Assembly: GCA_933207985.1 (NCBI GenBank)
Contig: OW240920.1
Span: forward strand, 126,976,180 to 127,040,179
Direction of reading: 5' to 3'
Length of the DNA stretch: 64,000 bases
Source: Pelobates cultripes
Taxonomy: Eukaryota > Chordata > Amphibia > Anura > Pelobatidae
A model generated the notes under the pieces. It saw nothing but the letters and a program-made list of their open reading frames with translations. It was not told the DNA's origin and ran no database searches. Below are positions 31,695 to 44,048 of the stretch, in pieces. The position numbers were made by a program, and so were the translations under genes. Every line of letters starts with the position of its first letter. Positions within the stretch are counted from its first letter, which is position 1.

Positions 31695-33128
31695 TCATTT
31701 CAGAGTATGGAAACAGTTAATAGTTTCTTCAGTGAGGTGAAAAGGCTCACTCTGGAGTGCATCATAGAGAGGCTGCATGAGTTTGGATGCTTCAGGTATC
31801 CAGGACCTGCAGTATGTGATGAGACCCAAGAAAGCATGAAGAGAGTGGTGGGTTGCAGGTAATGGGAGTTGAAGGATAGTTTGCACCCGTTGAGAGGTTA
31901 GGTGTTTGGTGCCATGGGAAATGCAATGTCCCAAGAAGACCACAGAGGGCTGGCACCATTGCAGCTTCGATTTTGAGGCCTTGCACCCTGCAGTAGCGAG
32001 GAAACATAGGAGATCTTCTGAGTCACGTTCTGCAATAAGCAAATTAGGAGCACAGAGAAGGAGGTCATCAACATATTGAAGTAGAACAACATCCAGATGA
32101 GATTTCTGCCAGGGATCCAAAACTAGAGACATGGCATGAGCAAACTGTGTGGGAGAATTCTGAGCTCCCTGAGGCATGACAGTCCAGGTATATTGTTGTC
32201 CTTCATGTGTGAAGGCGAAGAGAAAACGGCAGGAAGGGTCAAGGGGAACACTGAAAAAGGCATTAGCTAGATCCACAACAGTAAAAACAGTTGAATTTGG
32301 TGGCACTTGGGACAAAAGGGTGTGGGGGTTTGGAACAATAGCAGTGTCTTTAATGGTTACTTCATTAACAGCACTGAGGTCCTGTACCATGCGGTACTGG
32401 TCGGGTTGGCCCTTAACAGTTCGTTTTTTAACAGGGAAGAGTGGGGTGTTGCATGGAGATGTACACTTGGTGAGGGCACCTTTGGCAAGCAGAGACTCAA
32501 CTTGTTTGGTGATGGCATCAGCTTGTGCTGGCTTCAGAGGATACTGAGGTCGACGAGGAGGAAGTGCTCCAGGCAGGAGCTGGACCAGGACGGGGGGTAC
32601 ATGTAAGCGTCCAATATCATCCGGGCCGGTGGACCAAAGTTCTTGGGGGATACGATCCAGAGCACTGGGGGTGTGTGTGACCCGTGCATTCCCTGTATTG
32701 TCTGTTAGGTTCAACAGGATGGGGAGTGAGCAGAGCACAGAAGTATCTTTTTGTGATAAGGGGGTTGTTAACTCAACTTGTCCATCTGCAGTAAAGGTTA
32801 TGGAAGCCTGGAGCCGAGAGAGGACATCGGCACCTAGGAGGTTAATGGGGCAAGTGGAGGAAACAACAAAACGGGACAGGATGTGTGAACCTACATGTAA
32901 GAGCTTGGTAAGGGGGTTACTGCGTGGTGTACCATCCACCCCAACACAGGATACATCAGTGTCAGACAGGAAGGAAGGGTCTGGCAGGTCTTGTTCCCTA
33001 AGGACACTACGGGCTGCACCTGTGTCAACTAAAAAAGTGGTTGGGTGACCCTCCACGGGGAGAACTACAGTAGCCAAGGGTCCTCCCCCATCCCCTGCAG
33101 ACACTGCCATAGCAGGGGTTGCTGACAC
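31695..33128 (-). pseudogene. Endogenous retroviral protease and reverse transcriptase (broken)
   Basis: Protease active site LVDTGAARSVL near the N-terminus, followed by RT with YRMVQDLSAVN, FTVVDLANAFFSVPL, MPQGAQNSPTQFAHAM and the catalytic YVDDLLL box, then LGHCISHGTKHLT. The open frame ends at a UGA near 31,692-31,694, although the same frame continues beyond. Protease is fused to RT, as in retroviral pol. Confidence 0.88.
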
Positions 33129-33139
33129 AGGCTTGCCAG

Positions 33140-34898
33140 TTACCTATTGCAATAGATCAAGGTGGGCCTGATCTGGTCCCTGGTACCGGCGGGAGGTGGA
33201 GGGAGGGTTGACAGAATGCATGGGTGGGCGGGATGGATGGAGGGCATGGCGGGGATGAGGTTGGTGGTCTTGGAAGTCATCAGTATCATACCCTTCAGTG
33301 GAGGGTGAAGTGTATGCACGGGCCTCTGCTGCGGGGAGCCGGGCTTGGGAGTACTCAGGAGGCGGGGGAGGGGTAGGTGGAGGAGGTAGCTGGGCAGCTG
33401 TGGATGGGGTAGGGCAGGGAGATAACCAGTGGAGGGGAAGTTGTAGCTGGTGACATGGGAGTTATGGTACCTGAGGGTCTGTTGGCGGAGCACTCTAGGG
33501 TGTGGGCAATCTCTCCTAAAGTGACCTGGCTGATTACAATTAAAGCAGGTCCGGATTGTCGTGACAGTCCGGTCACGGGAGAAGGGAATTGGTGCAGGCA
33601 GTGCCTGGGGGGGCTGGGTGAACTGTTGGGGGAGCATCTGAGAGCCCTGGGTTGGACCTGCGATTGGGGTGGAGGTAGCATACATCAGAGGACTAGTTCT
33701 ACGCTGTGTAGGAAGCAAAACAGACTCTAAGCCTTTGGCTACCAACAAGAGAGTGTCCAGTGGAATAATTCTATACTCTGGGCGAGCTAAAATTAAACCC
33801 TTACGAATATTTTCCCTAAGCCCTGCCACAAAAGCTGCAGATAGGATCTGGGTGTGTGCTTTGTTGTAAGTACTAAACCCTAAGTCTGAAAAAGTCTGAG
33901 TCAACCTAGTGTGATACTTCTCAACTGTCTCAAGTTTGTCCTGTAGGATATCATTAATGCAAGTAGCCTGATCTGCAGTTTATCCTGTGCCCAGGCACGA
34001 AGCTGTTCACAAAAAATTTCACCAGAACGAAAGTCAGTATCAGAAGTAAGTGGAGCATCATTAAAGCTCCGTTCCATGATTGGCCAGTATGCATCACCAG
34101 CCTTTATTTCACATAGACTAATGAGATCCCGCCAAGCAGCGGAGTATGTTTTACGGATCTGAGCCATCCTACGGAAAAAGGGCATGGGGTGTTTTTCAGG
34201 ATCAGGGAGTGAGGTCACAAGGGTAGCAGCTTGGGAAGGGTTAAAGGTAACATACATAGGTGGAGCACCATCCGCACCATGGTTGATTGGGGTATATCCC
34301 TGAGGGATAGTTTGCTGTTGGGGGAGCCTATTCACCCCCAGGTGGGGTGAATTCTGGTCAACCACAACTACCTCGGCGGGCAGCACTGGGCCACGACGGA
34401 GAGTAGTCTCAGGAGTAGCTGTAGCTGGGGCAACAGGGAGGGCGGTGACAGGTGAGGTAGCTGGGTGGAAACCTGAAGCCTGGGGGGAGGCACCCATCGC
34501 ATAGGGCTGGTCAGATGTCCCTGACACCTCGGATCCAACCACCATGATTGGGTAACTAGGGCCGGCGGAAGGGATACGAGGGACCAAGGCTGTGGAAGGG
34601 GCTGTCACGGGGGCCGATTGGGTAGGGCGTGAAGGTGGGTGTTGAGGACATTTGCGAGGGCGGAGATGGGATCGGAGGGCTCGGGGATATCGGCAGGAGA
34701 CAAGGGTGGGGTTGGAGGCTCGGGGGGAGGGGGAGGAGGAAGAGGAGGTACGTCAATGGGAGGCGGCACGGGGATTGCGGAATTAACCAGGGAGGTAACA
34801 GCAGTGAAGAGGGCGGATATCGAGCCAGACAGGTCATCGGTCATGGGTGTGTCAGAGGTCACGGGGGAAGGGGTCAGAGGGACGGGGTCAAGGGTCAA
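33140..34898 (-). pseudogene. Endogenous retroviral gag (frame-shifted)
   Basis: Three overlapping segments in different frames: 34,898-34,605 (Pro-rich, with PPPPPPPEPPTPP), 34,608-33,901 (capsid-like) and 33,904-33,140, which contains a CCHC zinc knuckle CFNCNQPGHFRRDC of the nucleocapsid. A UAG at 33,144-33,146 is in the frame of pol, four bases from the stop of the last gag segment, which suggests that the intact ancestor joined gag and pol by stop-codon readthrough. Confidence 0.75.
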
Positions 34899-35895
34899 GG
34901 GTTGGGTTAGGGCAGGCGGAGATCAGGGACGGCAAATGTTTCGGGAGGAGGTAACACTGGATAAGGTCGGGGGAAGCAGGGATTGTCGGGGGTGAGGATA
35001 ACACCTCTTTTTTTTTTTTCTCATAAATCAGATGAATAGAGGAGGTATAAGGAGCGAGGGGAAAAAGGTTCTAAGCGGAGACAATCTCCCACTGGCAATC
35101 CCAAGCCCACTTTCACGGATTTTTAAGTTTCATCACACCCCCCCGAATGAGCACTGACTCACGCAGTGGGCCTGAGGCTGGGAGCCCCACAACAAAAGAA
35201 AAGAAGACAGGAGGAGGTGAGAAGAGCAAAAATGAGTTCACCTTTGGACACCAAAGAGTCCAGAACTAAACACATCCCACAGTAGACCACTATGTACCAC
35301 ATGGTTGGCCTGCAATAACAACTAACCCCTCTGGGCCAGACATTTGATACAAACAACAAGTGATGACACGTGGTTGCAAGTAAAAGGCAATACCAAACCC
35401 AAGCCGGGGAGCTAGAAATAACAACAAAATCCCACCCCGGCTGTAAAATCCCATACCCGCTCTTTAAATGAGTAATAGGACACGTTTGGTTAAATCAGCC
35501 CCACCGGGCTGAAAGTTCCCAGTCCTGTGGTCAATTAGAAAACAAGTTACCGGCTTAAAATTGCCCGCTAGACTAATTAATGGCCATTTTAAAGCTGTAA
35601 AATCCCCTGTAAAGGAGCAGGGTAAATGCTAAGTATGCGCTCTTGTGGTTTTCCCAAACCACTATTACGGCACCGTAACCAGGATGTACACGCACCACAC
35701 AACAGCCAGGACACAATTGACAGGTTCACCTTGCCAGGCATGAGTTAATTACCTGTCTCTAGTAGCCCTGGAAGCCGGAAGTGGACTCGGAGGCCCAGGA
35801 GAATAACACAGGTGGCTGTATTATGGAGGTGATCAGGCTCCGCTTGTCCCACTTTCCAGAGGTCCGCTCCGGTCCGTTGGTTCCGGCCCTCCGGG
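34899..35895 (-). other. Retroviral 5' leader
   Basis: About 1 kb between primer-binding site and gag. No long open frame in the gag direction and no recognisable exon of a host gene. Rich in A/C and short G-rich patches; likely holds the packaging region but no motif can be pointed to. Confidence 0.5.
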
Positions 35896-35913
35896 GCCCC
35901 ACGTTGGGCGCCA
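35896..35913 (-). promoter_or_regulatory. Retroviral primer-binding site, tRNA-Lys(1,2) type
   Basis: The - strand reads TGGCGCCCAACGTGGGGC, identical to the 18-base site complementary to the 3' end of tRNA-Lys(1,2) used by several retroviruses. It lies two bases from the LTR end (TTTCA-AT-TGG). Confidence 0.9.
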
Positions 35914-35915
35914 AT

Positions 35916-36254
35916 TGAAATGGAAAAATCAATTAAAGTAATTTTTCTTGTGCCCCGGCCACCCTGAGCAGCGTGCACGCCCCTGAAGTAATTCACACCA
36001 GACACCCAGGTTGTTGACTTGAGGAAAATTTATTCAGAGGGGACGGCAAGTCCCTTTTAAAGCAAAATTACATCATAAGCATTGTCAGAGATAACATGGA
36101 ATAATACATCAATTATTGGTTAGGTGTTAAGTGGTGTCAATGCTCTGACTGTAGGTGATGTCACCGGGGCCATGAGTGAGGTTTCCGCGCCACATACAGG
36201 TAGAGTCAGCTAGGAAGAAGACAGGGAAGGGGTGGGGGAAAAGGACATGCTTAG

Positions 36255-36288
<34 letters not shown>

Positions 36289-36352
36289 TGAAATGAGTAA
36301 ATAGACATTTTTCACTAACTAGGAAATATGTGTAGACCTTATTTCCACAACA
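35916..36352 (-). repeat. Proviral 5' LTR (single copy in window)
   Basis: The U5 end is fixed at 35,916 by CA before the primer-binding site. The outer end is less certain: TG at 36,351-36,352 (TGTTGTGG, length 437) or at 36,313-36,314 (TGAAAAATG, length about 399), the second matching better the reverse complement of the U5 end. AATAAA lies at 36,034-36,029 on the - strand. A (TA)n run at 36,256-36,286 sits where a TATA box could be. No second LTR is present. Confidence 0.65.
36256..36286. repeat. (TA)n microsatellite within the LTR
   Basis: About 15 TA units in the presumed U3 of the LTR. Confidence 0.95.
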
Positions 36353-36752
36353 GTGTATAAATCCCTCCTTCACCTCTCCATCTTTCCCTGTGGTGCCCAG
36401 TGTCTAGGTTACAGGAATACTTACATATTTTCTTGGTCACCACTGTGTGGTCGATGAAGCAGTGGGCATTAGACTAGTGGCGTAGTTTGTTTTGTCCTCT
36501 TTCGGTTAAATACCAATAAAAACACAATTTGTACAAATAATTATCCCTTACACTTCTTCCCGTTAAGCATGGCTTATTGAAAGCAAGCTTGTATCGGAAT
36601 ATCCTTTACTTAATAATGTGAGTATGCTTTAATTTGTCATGAGAACCCACCTGAAATCAATCGAGAGCTTCGTAATTTTTAACAGCTACTTGCTTTCTCA
36701 AGTCCTGGCCCTTTGATGTCCTTGGGGCAGGCTAGAAGGATGGTACCACGAG

Positions 36753-37228
36753 TTAAAGGGACACCCTAAGTACCAGAACCAGTAACGCTAATGTAGTGGT
36801 TCTGGGGCAGAGACTGTGCCTGCTGTACGGCAATGCTTTCCCTCAGAAAAGGCTGTGTTTACATTGCTTCCTAGGGCCACCTTTAGAGGGGTCTCCTGGC
36901 AGCTGTCACTCAGACAGCCACGAGAGTGGTCTCCTCTGCTCCATCTTCACGCTCGGCGTAAAGCTGCTAAATCTCCTCATAGAGATATATTCCTATGAGA
37001 AGGTGTTATGTGTATCAATCGCCACAACATGCACATTAGACCATTCCCGCATGTTGCTTTCCTATCATCAGTCATGATCTCAGCCAGGGTAGGAGTGGAA
37101 GACGTGGTAAGATCAGTACGCCGGGGGACTAATGGTAAATAATGTGCTTTGTTTAACGTAATTAAGGGGTCCCCTAAATCTAAATAGTTTAACTCCAACG
37201 TTAGGAATACATATTTGTGTTCCTTTAA
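36753..37228. mobile_element. T2-type MITE
   Basis: TTAA-AGGGACACCCTAAGTACCAGAACC at the left with an inverted ATGTAGTGGTTCTGG nearby, GAATACATATTTGTGTTCCT-TTAA at the right. 476 bp including TTAA at both ends. Confidence 0.75.
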
Positions 37229-38571
37229 GATAAACTGGGCTGGTATATAAACTGATGTTTGTTTCCAAGTGTATCTACCACGGATATGTGATTTCGAAAG
37301 CATTCAGATGTATCAATGCATTGTGCTGGCCAAATTGCTAGAAAATCTATAGACTCGAGTTTATTTACGGATTTTATTTTTAAATAGTTTCTCTTTGCTC
37401 TCAGCTTGATTGTGGATTCTGCAAATAGTAACAGATACATTTCCTCCCTGTAAAGGGTATCATTCATTCTAACGCACGCATCATGCGCTGCCTCACATTA
37501 AACAATGGGTGGACAGACCGATGTGATGGTCAGCTGCCACCATGTTGAAAGAGGCAGTAACGCATTTGGAGTAAACATATCCTTGTATAACGGAACATTA
37601 TGGGCATTACAACAACTTCATCTCTTTGATTTGGTTATGAGGGCTCGTCGCCATCCCTTTCTACTGTTAAAACAGTTACTAAAGTTTAACAGGGAATTAG
37701 GGCTTCTAGCCCCCTCTGTGGCACGGCCCACTGCTTCCGCTAACATTTCCTTGTTAACCTGAGCGGCAATGTGGGTCAGGGATAGGCTGAACGCATCACA
37801 TGCGCGGTCTGAGCCTATCAATACTCTCCAGTGCGGGTATTCATACTTCAGAGTTATTTATACCCGAGGTTAGGGACCTCGAACTGCATAGGGTCTGTCA
37901 TACCATGAATTACGTTTTTTAATACACACTGTGATGTCATCCACCATATGCTAATGGTCTTGAAAACATGATCTGAGTGTTGAAATTACGCAGGATCATG
38001 TTATCTCTGCATAAATATCTTTCACCATGACACATCAATATGACTTCCAGAATACACAGCGATTCTCTTTTTCAATGTATTTCATTTTTATGGGGGGGGG
38101 AGTGTCAGCCCTCTGCAGTTCAAATATTTATTTTTGTTCCTGTTGTTTGCCAACCCATTGCCAGCTGAGGATTTAACTAGCTGACTCACTGCCTCATACT
38201 TGCTTCATTTTACAAATTCGGATTTATCTTGTGATTCATTCTTGTTTTTTGTGTTGAACATCCAAAGCTGGTGAATTGATCACTATAAAAATTAACGAGG
38301 CACACAATACTGCAACGGCCATTATGTTACTAGTCACATGCTCTGCCGTTGTCTGACTTGATGATATCAATCTAAATTAGCAAAAAAACTGCAATCTTTG
38401 TAAATTATTCTTACAGCCTGAATTCCCCCCCTCTTTTACAATAGAACATCCATCCACTGTTAAAGGAACCTTCCAAACTACTAAAGCGTCTCCTGGCATT
38501 ACTCACTTTCAAGATTGCTTAGCGCTTTTTTCCGTGAGGTGCTCTTCCTTGTACTCGTTTGCAGGAATTGT

Positions 38572-39051
38572 TTAAAGGGTTACTCCAAGCACCATGACCA
38601 CTTCAATGATTTCAAGCAGATGCAGAGGTTAACCGCGTTAGCTGCCGGGGGTGTATCTCCACCTTTGGTAGCGTCATAAGACGATCATCATCCCGCCTAG
38701 AACTTGACGTTAGTTGCACAGAATGTTATTCATTGGCTGAGCGTGGTAAGCTGATGCTCTCAGCCAGTGAATGTTGATCATCACTGATATTGTAGCTCTG
38801 CAGAAGCCAGGAGCACGTCACTGGTTCAGAGCTCGGCAGTGACCCAAGTAAGAGGGAACACCATAACTGTAACCGATTTGCCCCATTACCGGGAAACCAG
38901 GCCAGGGTACTCCTGGCTTCATAACCACTACAGTGGGCAGCTAATGCCTGGAATGGGGGGGAGGGGGTGTCACTGGGAATCTAAATAGTCTTAATTAAAT
39001 CCAGCGATCTAAACAAAGTTATTCATTTATAATGAAGGAGTGTGCCTTTAA
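38572..39051. mobile_element. T2-type MITE
   Basis: Starts TTAA-AGGGTTACTCCAAGCACCATGACC and ends AAGGAGTGTGCCT-TTAA, 480 bp. The left part is related to 40,437-40,861, which has GTTACTCTAAGCATCA at one end and its complement GGTGCTTGGAGTAACTC at the other. Confidence 0.65.
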
Positions 39052-39305
39052 TGATATTTTAATCTCTGTGGGACACTGAAGCATTGCAGGTCTCTCAGGT
39101 TCACTTCACATTCATTTACTTTTACAGAGTTAATCAATAGAGAGAATTAAAAATTTAAGCTCAAAGTAGATGAACTTGAAAAATTATGTCAGCTGTGCTT
39201 TCGGTTCGACTAATCTGGACTTAAATCTGAAATTCACTTGGAATTCTCAGTTTAGTGATTATTTTCACACATACCATACAGATTTGTTAAATAAAGAGGA
39301 TAATA

Positions 39306-39427
39306 TTAAAGGGGTATAAGTGTCAGGATTACAAAGCAGTATTCCTGGCACTATCGCCAAAAGGGACACTGCACCCAGACCTCTTCAATGAGCTGAAGTG
39401 GTCTGCGTAACTACAGTGTGCCTTTAA
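39306..39427. mobile_element. Short T2-type MITE
   Basis: 122 bp between TTAA copies. Internal GAGCTGAAGTGGTCTG and GGCACTATCGCC stretches match the 11,566-12,034 family, so this is an internally deleted copy. Confidence 0.65.
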
Positions 39428-39737
39428 ATCTTGGGACGTGACTGTTTGTTTTCCTTCAATGGTTTCTGGAGCAGCGTATAACGCCTATTTATTTTACACA
39501 TTAGGCCTCCGAGACCACAACTTTAGAGGAAATTAATAACAAAGTATGTTTAATTTGTAATCATGTAATTACTTCTCCAGCAGGCTCCAACATTATAATT
39601 ACTTTTGTTTTCATTTTTTTTTTTTTAAGATTACAAGTGTTAATTGTTTGGGCGATGACTATACAAACGAGAGACTGTCAGTAAAAACCGAGGCAAAATA
39701 CTTTTCTGTCACCAGTGTTAAAAGGGATATTCTAGAC

Positions 39738-39843
39738 CGGGGTAGGCAACCTTCGGCACTCCGGATGTTGTGGACTGCATCTCACCGGGTGTAAGAGCAT
39801 TATGGGAGATGTAGTCCACAACATCTGGAGTTGCCTTCCCCTG
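39738..39843. mobile_element. 106-bp hAT-type MITE with 8-bp target duplication
   Basis: Almost a perfect foldback: CGGGGTAGGCAACC at the left and GTTGCCTTCCCCTG at the right, with ATGTTGTGGACTGCATCTC and its complement inside. It is flanked on both sides by the direct repeat TTCTAGAC (39,730-39,737 and 39,844-39,851), the 8-bp duplication typical of hAT transposons. Confidence 0.85.
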
Positions 39844-40436
39844 TTCTAGACACTATGCGACAGACTGCAAAATGCACAGTATCTGGCTTGGAGGAAGTCC
39901 CAGTATAATTGTAAAAGCTTGTAAATAGGCCATAAATAGAGACGATAATTCATTCTTCTTGACTGGTTTCCTTTTGCTATAATGGCTGTAATGAGTGTAG
40001 CTCTTATTACACTAGTTGCCACATTATCCCATTCAGGTGACTGGCAGCTGTTTTGGTGTTTAAGCACATGTTATCTGCTCCCATTGATTTCTTTAAAGGG
40101 AACTCCATATTCATTTATTTTATTGGCCTTGTAGTTACTCAGCAGTTGGTGAATGCTGGTGATTGACCCAGGTATACAGGCTCTTGTAGTACTTAGTCAC
40201 TGTAAATTCGCTTGTATAGTCTCTAGAGGAGGTTGGTCAAGGTTCCGTTAGAACTTGCAAAATAGATAAAAGGGGACATTGTAGAGAAATTACTGAGGCA
40301 AGTTTCCTACTCCCAGCGGGTGACAAAAATGTCTTTCTCTCAAAATATTATGGTGTTTTCCCAAATACCCCCTTTATCTGGACAAGCCCATTGATTAGTC
40401 TGCTCTTTCTTCCTCTCGTGCAGTGATATTATTGTT

Positions 40437-40861
40437 AATAGTTACTCTAAGCATCATAAGCTGTGCATCCTGTTGTCCTGGTTAGGTCTCCAGGAGTTCC
40501 CTGGTAGTATGGCAAACCATTTAGCAACGGTTTGCTTTCATACCTGGGCCCCTGCTGTGATGCTTCCCGGGGGCCCATGGTTGAGATTCTGGCTTTTGCG
40601 GAGCCGTGCAGTCAACATTCATTGGCTGAGAGCGTCAGCTGATTGCTCTGTCAATGACTGACATTCTGTACTACGAAAGTTGCACACAATTGATATTAGC
40701 TAGTTCGAAACTCTAGTTCCATGCTGGCTGATGACACCCCTAAGATGCTGCTGTAGGTGGAGTTATAGCAGAGGGGTTAATATCTATCTGTGCATACAGA
40801 CTCCAGGCACCATGTTTATTTCAAATGCCTGAAGTGGTCATGGTGCTTGGAGTAACTCTTG
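40437..40861. mobile_element. Probable T2-related MITE
   Basis: Inverted ends GTTACTCTAAGCATCATAAG and TCATGGTGCTTGGAGTAACTC. Target duplication not clear. Confidence 0.5.
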
Positions 40862-42550
40862 AAGTTGGTATGGTTTAGTGAAGGTACCTGCATCTTCTAA
40901 CCCTCCCTTGGGGTGAATAGTTAGCATGCTATATTGAGAGGGCTAGAGGCACCCCTAGGACACCTGCAGTTCCCCCAATGATAGGCAACATGAGTGTCAA
41001 TCATACTCCCAGAAGTGAGGGAAGCCCCAAGTTTTGCTGTATCCCTAGAAATCATCTCACAAGGTGCCATTTGAAATATATTGCATGTTTCGCAAAGACC
41101 CCTGAAATGGACCTTGTGGGGGCTGGTGGTCGCAGGTTGCAGAGGAGGTGAGTTTTGATCACCTCTGGCTGTCCACAACCACGCCATGTTCATGATACAG
41201 GTCCTCGTTGGCTACGGCAGTGTTGTACTCTCGCATATATAGATATTATTTTTTTAACACCAAAAATGAAGCACAATGAATGTTCTAAGAAAAAAAAACA
41301 AACACTAAATTAACTGCAATGTGTGTTTATATACAGATATTATTTGAAAGTGAAATATTAGACATGAATCAGATGATATTAAAATTACTTAGAAATGCTT
41401 TGGGAATTTTCTCTTTTAAAGGTCATTATGACCTATGTAGTCACTCCTGATTGGGAATCCCCCGTGCTCCATTTTATTCTGACATATACAGGCGTTGAAA
41501 ATTCCACTAACCTGCAATAGGGGGAAAAAATTGTTGTACGAGAATGAAGATACTAACATTCTGTACCATTTTTAATTGGATAATGTTATGTAAACAATAT
41601 TATATACCTAAAAATGTGTTGAATAAAAATATGTTAAGGATTGCATTTCACCTGAACGACATGGGTTTGCTCAACTAACACATGTGGTTTGGGTCAAATG
41701 TTACACCGGCAAAATGAATCACCAAATTTATTATTACAGTAATGGAGAGAGAGGATGATGCACATTGATGTGTCCCAGGAGGTTATATGTATACACCCAC
41801 GAAAGGGCAGATGAGTCATGATGCAAACATCATTGGGGGAAAAACAAAGATGGCGGCACCCAGTGTTGTGATCCAGCGTAGTGTAGAGATAGAAATAAAA
41901 TGTAAAAAGCATAGGGGAATGGAGGGAGTTTTGTTTCTGGGGGAAAGGCTAAAATAAAATAAAAGCGATTTTAAAATAAAAAATATCTAAAAAATTATGG
42001 GAAGCGTATTTAAAGTGACCAAGTCATTAAAAAATAAATTTAAAAGAAATTAGTTGAAAACGAATCCAGCATGCCGGTGTTATGGAGAGGTGTTCGCAAG
42101 GGGTGACAGTTGTGCTAGAGAGGTTTTGGGGAAGGATAACATTAGGTCTGTGGTATTTGATATATATATTTAAATTATCAGCATCCTTTCAGTTCTAAGA
42201 ATTTTTATTTGAATAAAGTTGAACATGTATGTAAGTGTTTTTGGCCATGTTTCAATGTACTTCCTATTTATTGTTCCTTTTGCACCTATTTTTTTTTTTT
42301 TTCATTGTGCCACTACACTGTAATTGTGTTAGAAGGACATTGTGAAATCTCAAACCACATTTTTATTTTTATTTTTTTACCTCTTCTACTACACAAGACA
42401 TTTTGAAGGACTGAGGATGCAGTTGTAAATTTATGGACAAAAATAGCCAAACGTGATTATTTTTTACAATCTATGAATTTTATGATAAATATTTCCCACA
42501 TAATTCATGGAGCTCCATATCTCTGCAGGGCCGTCAATGTGGTTATGCAA

Positions 42551-42710
42551 TGTACAACAGGGGGCCCCAAAAAGGTAGATCCCCCAGATGTAAAACTACA
42601 GCTTCCATGATGCTTTGTCATTCTAAATCATTTAAAGGCCTGCAAAGGATCGTGGGAGTTGTAGTTCTACAACATCTGGCGAGCTACCTTTTGGGCACCC
42701 CCGTTGTACA
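42551..42710. mobile_element. hAT-type MITE, 160-bp foldback
   Basis: TGTACAACAGGGGGCCCC at the left mirrors GGGCACCCCCGTTGTACA at the right; CCAGATGT...ACTACAGCTTCCATGAT is mirrored by ATCGTGGGAGTTGTAGT...ACATCTGG. The ends share TGTACA, consistent with a partly diverged 8-bp duplication. Confidence 0.7.
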
Positions 42711-43949
42711 CCAAAAGGGAGGAACGGGCATTACATGATGGTGTTGAAATAAAACGTTTCCTTTATTGAAGCCGTATATGACACGATACACAATAAAAAC
42801 ACGACCGCGTTTTAGGCATTACGGCCTTAATCGTGTTTCTCCTTTTTGGAGGAGACAGTCCTGTAACAACATAACAAAGAACTATTCTTGGGCGGCAGCA
42901 ATTTTGGCTATTGTACTCATTAGCCCAATCACATAAACAATACAAAACAACAAGAGTTTTTTTTTTTTTTTTTCCAATACTTTTGGGCTGAGTAATTCTA
43001 TAGCCATTCCTGCTGCCCAAGAGTCTTGGGAGTTTGATTGCAGGGTTGATGCTTGTTGTCCATTTTTAAAGCTGTACATGGGTGGCGTTTAGCGGCTTTG
43101 TAAAAGCTAGTAAATACTTGTTTATCTTTGTGTTATCAAGTGTAAACAACGATTGCAAGACGAAGATCGCCTACAATTTGTCTGTGGGTGTCCTGTTCCG
43201 TTTTTATTCTTGAGATTTTTCTCTTTAATAAGCTTTGCACTGCCTCACCTTTTGTGGCAGTTATACCTGTATTTTAGTCATCGCTACCTGTTAGATTGTT
43301 GGTTGCATAATAGTTTATTTTAAAAAATAAGAAATGTATGTATCACAACACATCTTGTTTTTTGATCCCCCGCCTTGTACAATCGATGTAGCTGCCTTCA
43401 CAGTATGACATTAACAGTCACACGGTACTTGGATATTTGGCAGCTAAAAATAAAATGGCTTTTAATGTCCTAAAATGGCAGCAGAAATTTATTAATACAT
43501 CATTATTATGTGGGGGTGGGAGGTCTTTTAATTACCTCAGATTGGTTTCAAGTATCTACACTACTTGAGTGGGGAAAGAGGGGGGGGGGACACAGTCAAA
43601 TCTTCATTCAATCTAAAATATTTTAAGAGATCTATGGCAATATACCTCAACACAGAATGCACCTGTCATGGTTGAATATATTTATTACCTGTTATGTTAT
43701 ATATATATATATTATGTGTGTGTAAAAAAAAAAAAAAACAATAAAAAAAGGTATTACAAGATACAAATTTTATCTGACTAACAGAATTTTTTAATGACAT
43801 GCTTTTGGGAGAACCACCCTTTCTCAAGTCTGAAGCATTTCTGAGCAAAACGACACATAGAATTCAAAGTTGAGTTGTGATACAGGGGTTAAAGCGATAT
43901 ATATATATTTATTTTGTATATTTTATTTTTTGCAATATTATATCCTATT

Positions 43950-44048
43950 GTAACAATGCAATGCTTTGTGGACCCAGGACATACTTGAAAACGAGAGAAA
44001 TCTCAATGTATCTTTCCTGGTAAAATATATTTAATAAATAACTAAATT
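43950..44048 (+). mobile_element. LINE/SINE 3'-tail fragment
   Basis: CAATGTATCTTTCCTGGTAA, then AATATATTTAATAAATAACTAAA, preceded by GGACCCAGGACATACTTGAAAACGAG. This is a tail type common in frog and fish retroposons; the exact family was not determined. Confidence 0.45.

Larger units (their letters stand above)
29063..36352 (-). mobile_element. Degenerate endogenous retrovirus, 3' end missing in the gap
   Basis: Order on the - strand: LTR, primer-binding site, untranslated leader, gag, protease, reverse transcriptase, RNase H, integrase. The pol arrangement and the integrase C-terminus resemble gamma/epsilon-type retroviruses. The copy is broken: gag changes frame near 34,605 and 33,903, pol has an in-frame UGA near 31,692 and frame changes near 31,330 and 30,400. 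Any env gene and the 3' LTR would lie in the gap or are lost. If the assembly order is right, the provirus sits in HCFC1 intron 2 in sense orientation. Confidence 0.88.

Noticed and set aside
40921..41193. 90-codon - strand frame as a possible missing HCFC1 or IRAK1 exon
   Set aside because: No match to kelch or death-domain sequence; no phase-compatible splice sites; probably repeat-derived.
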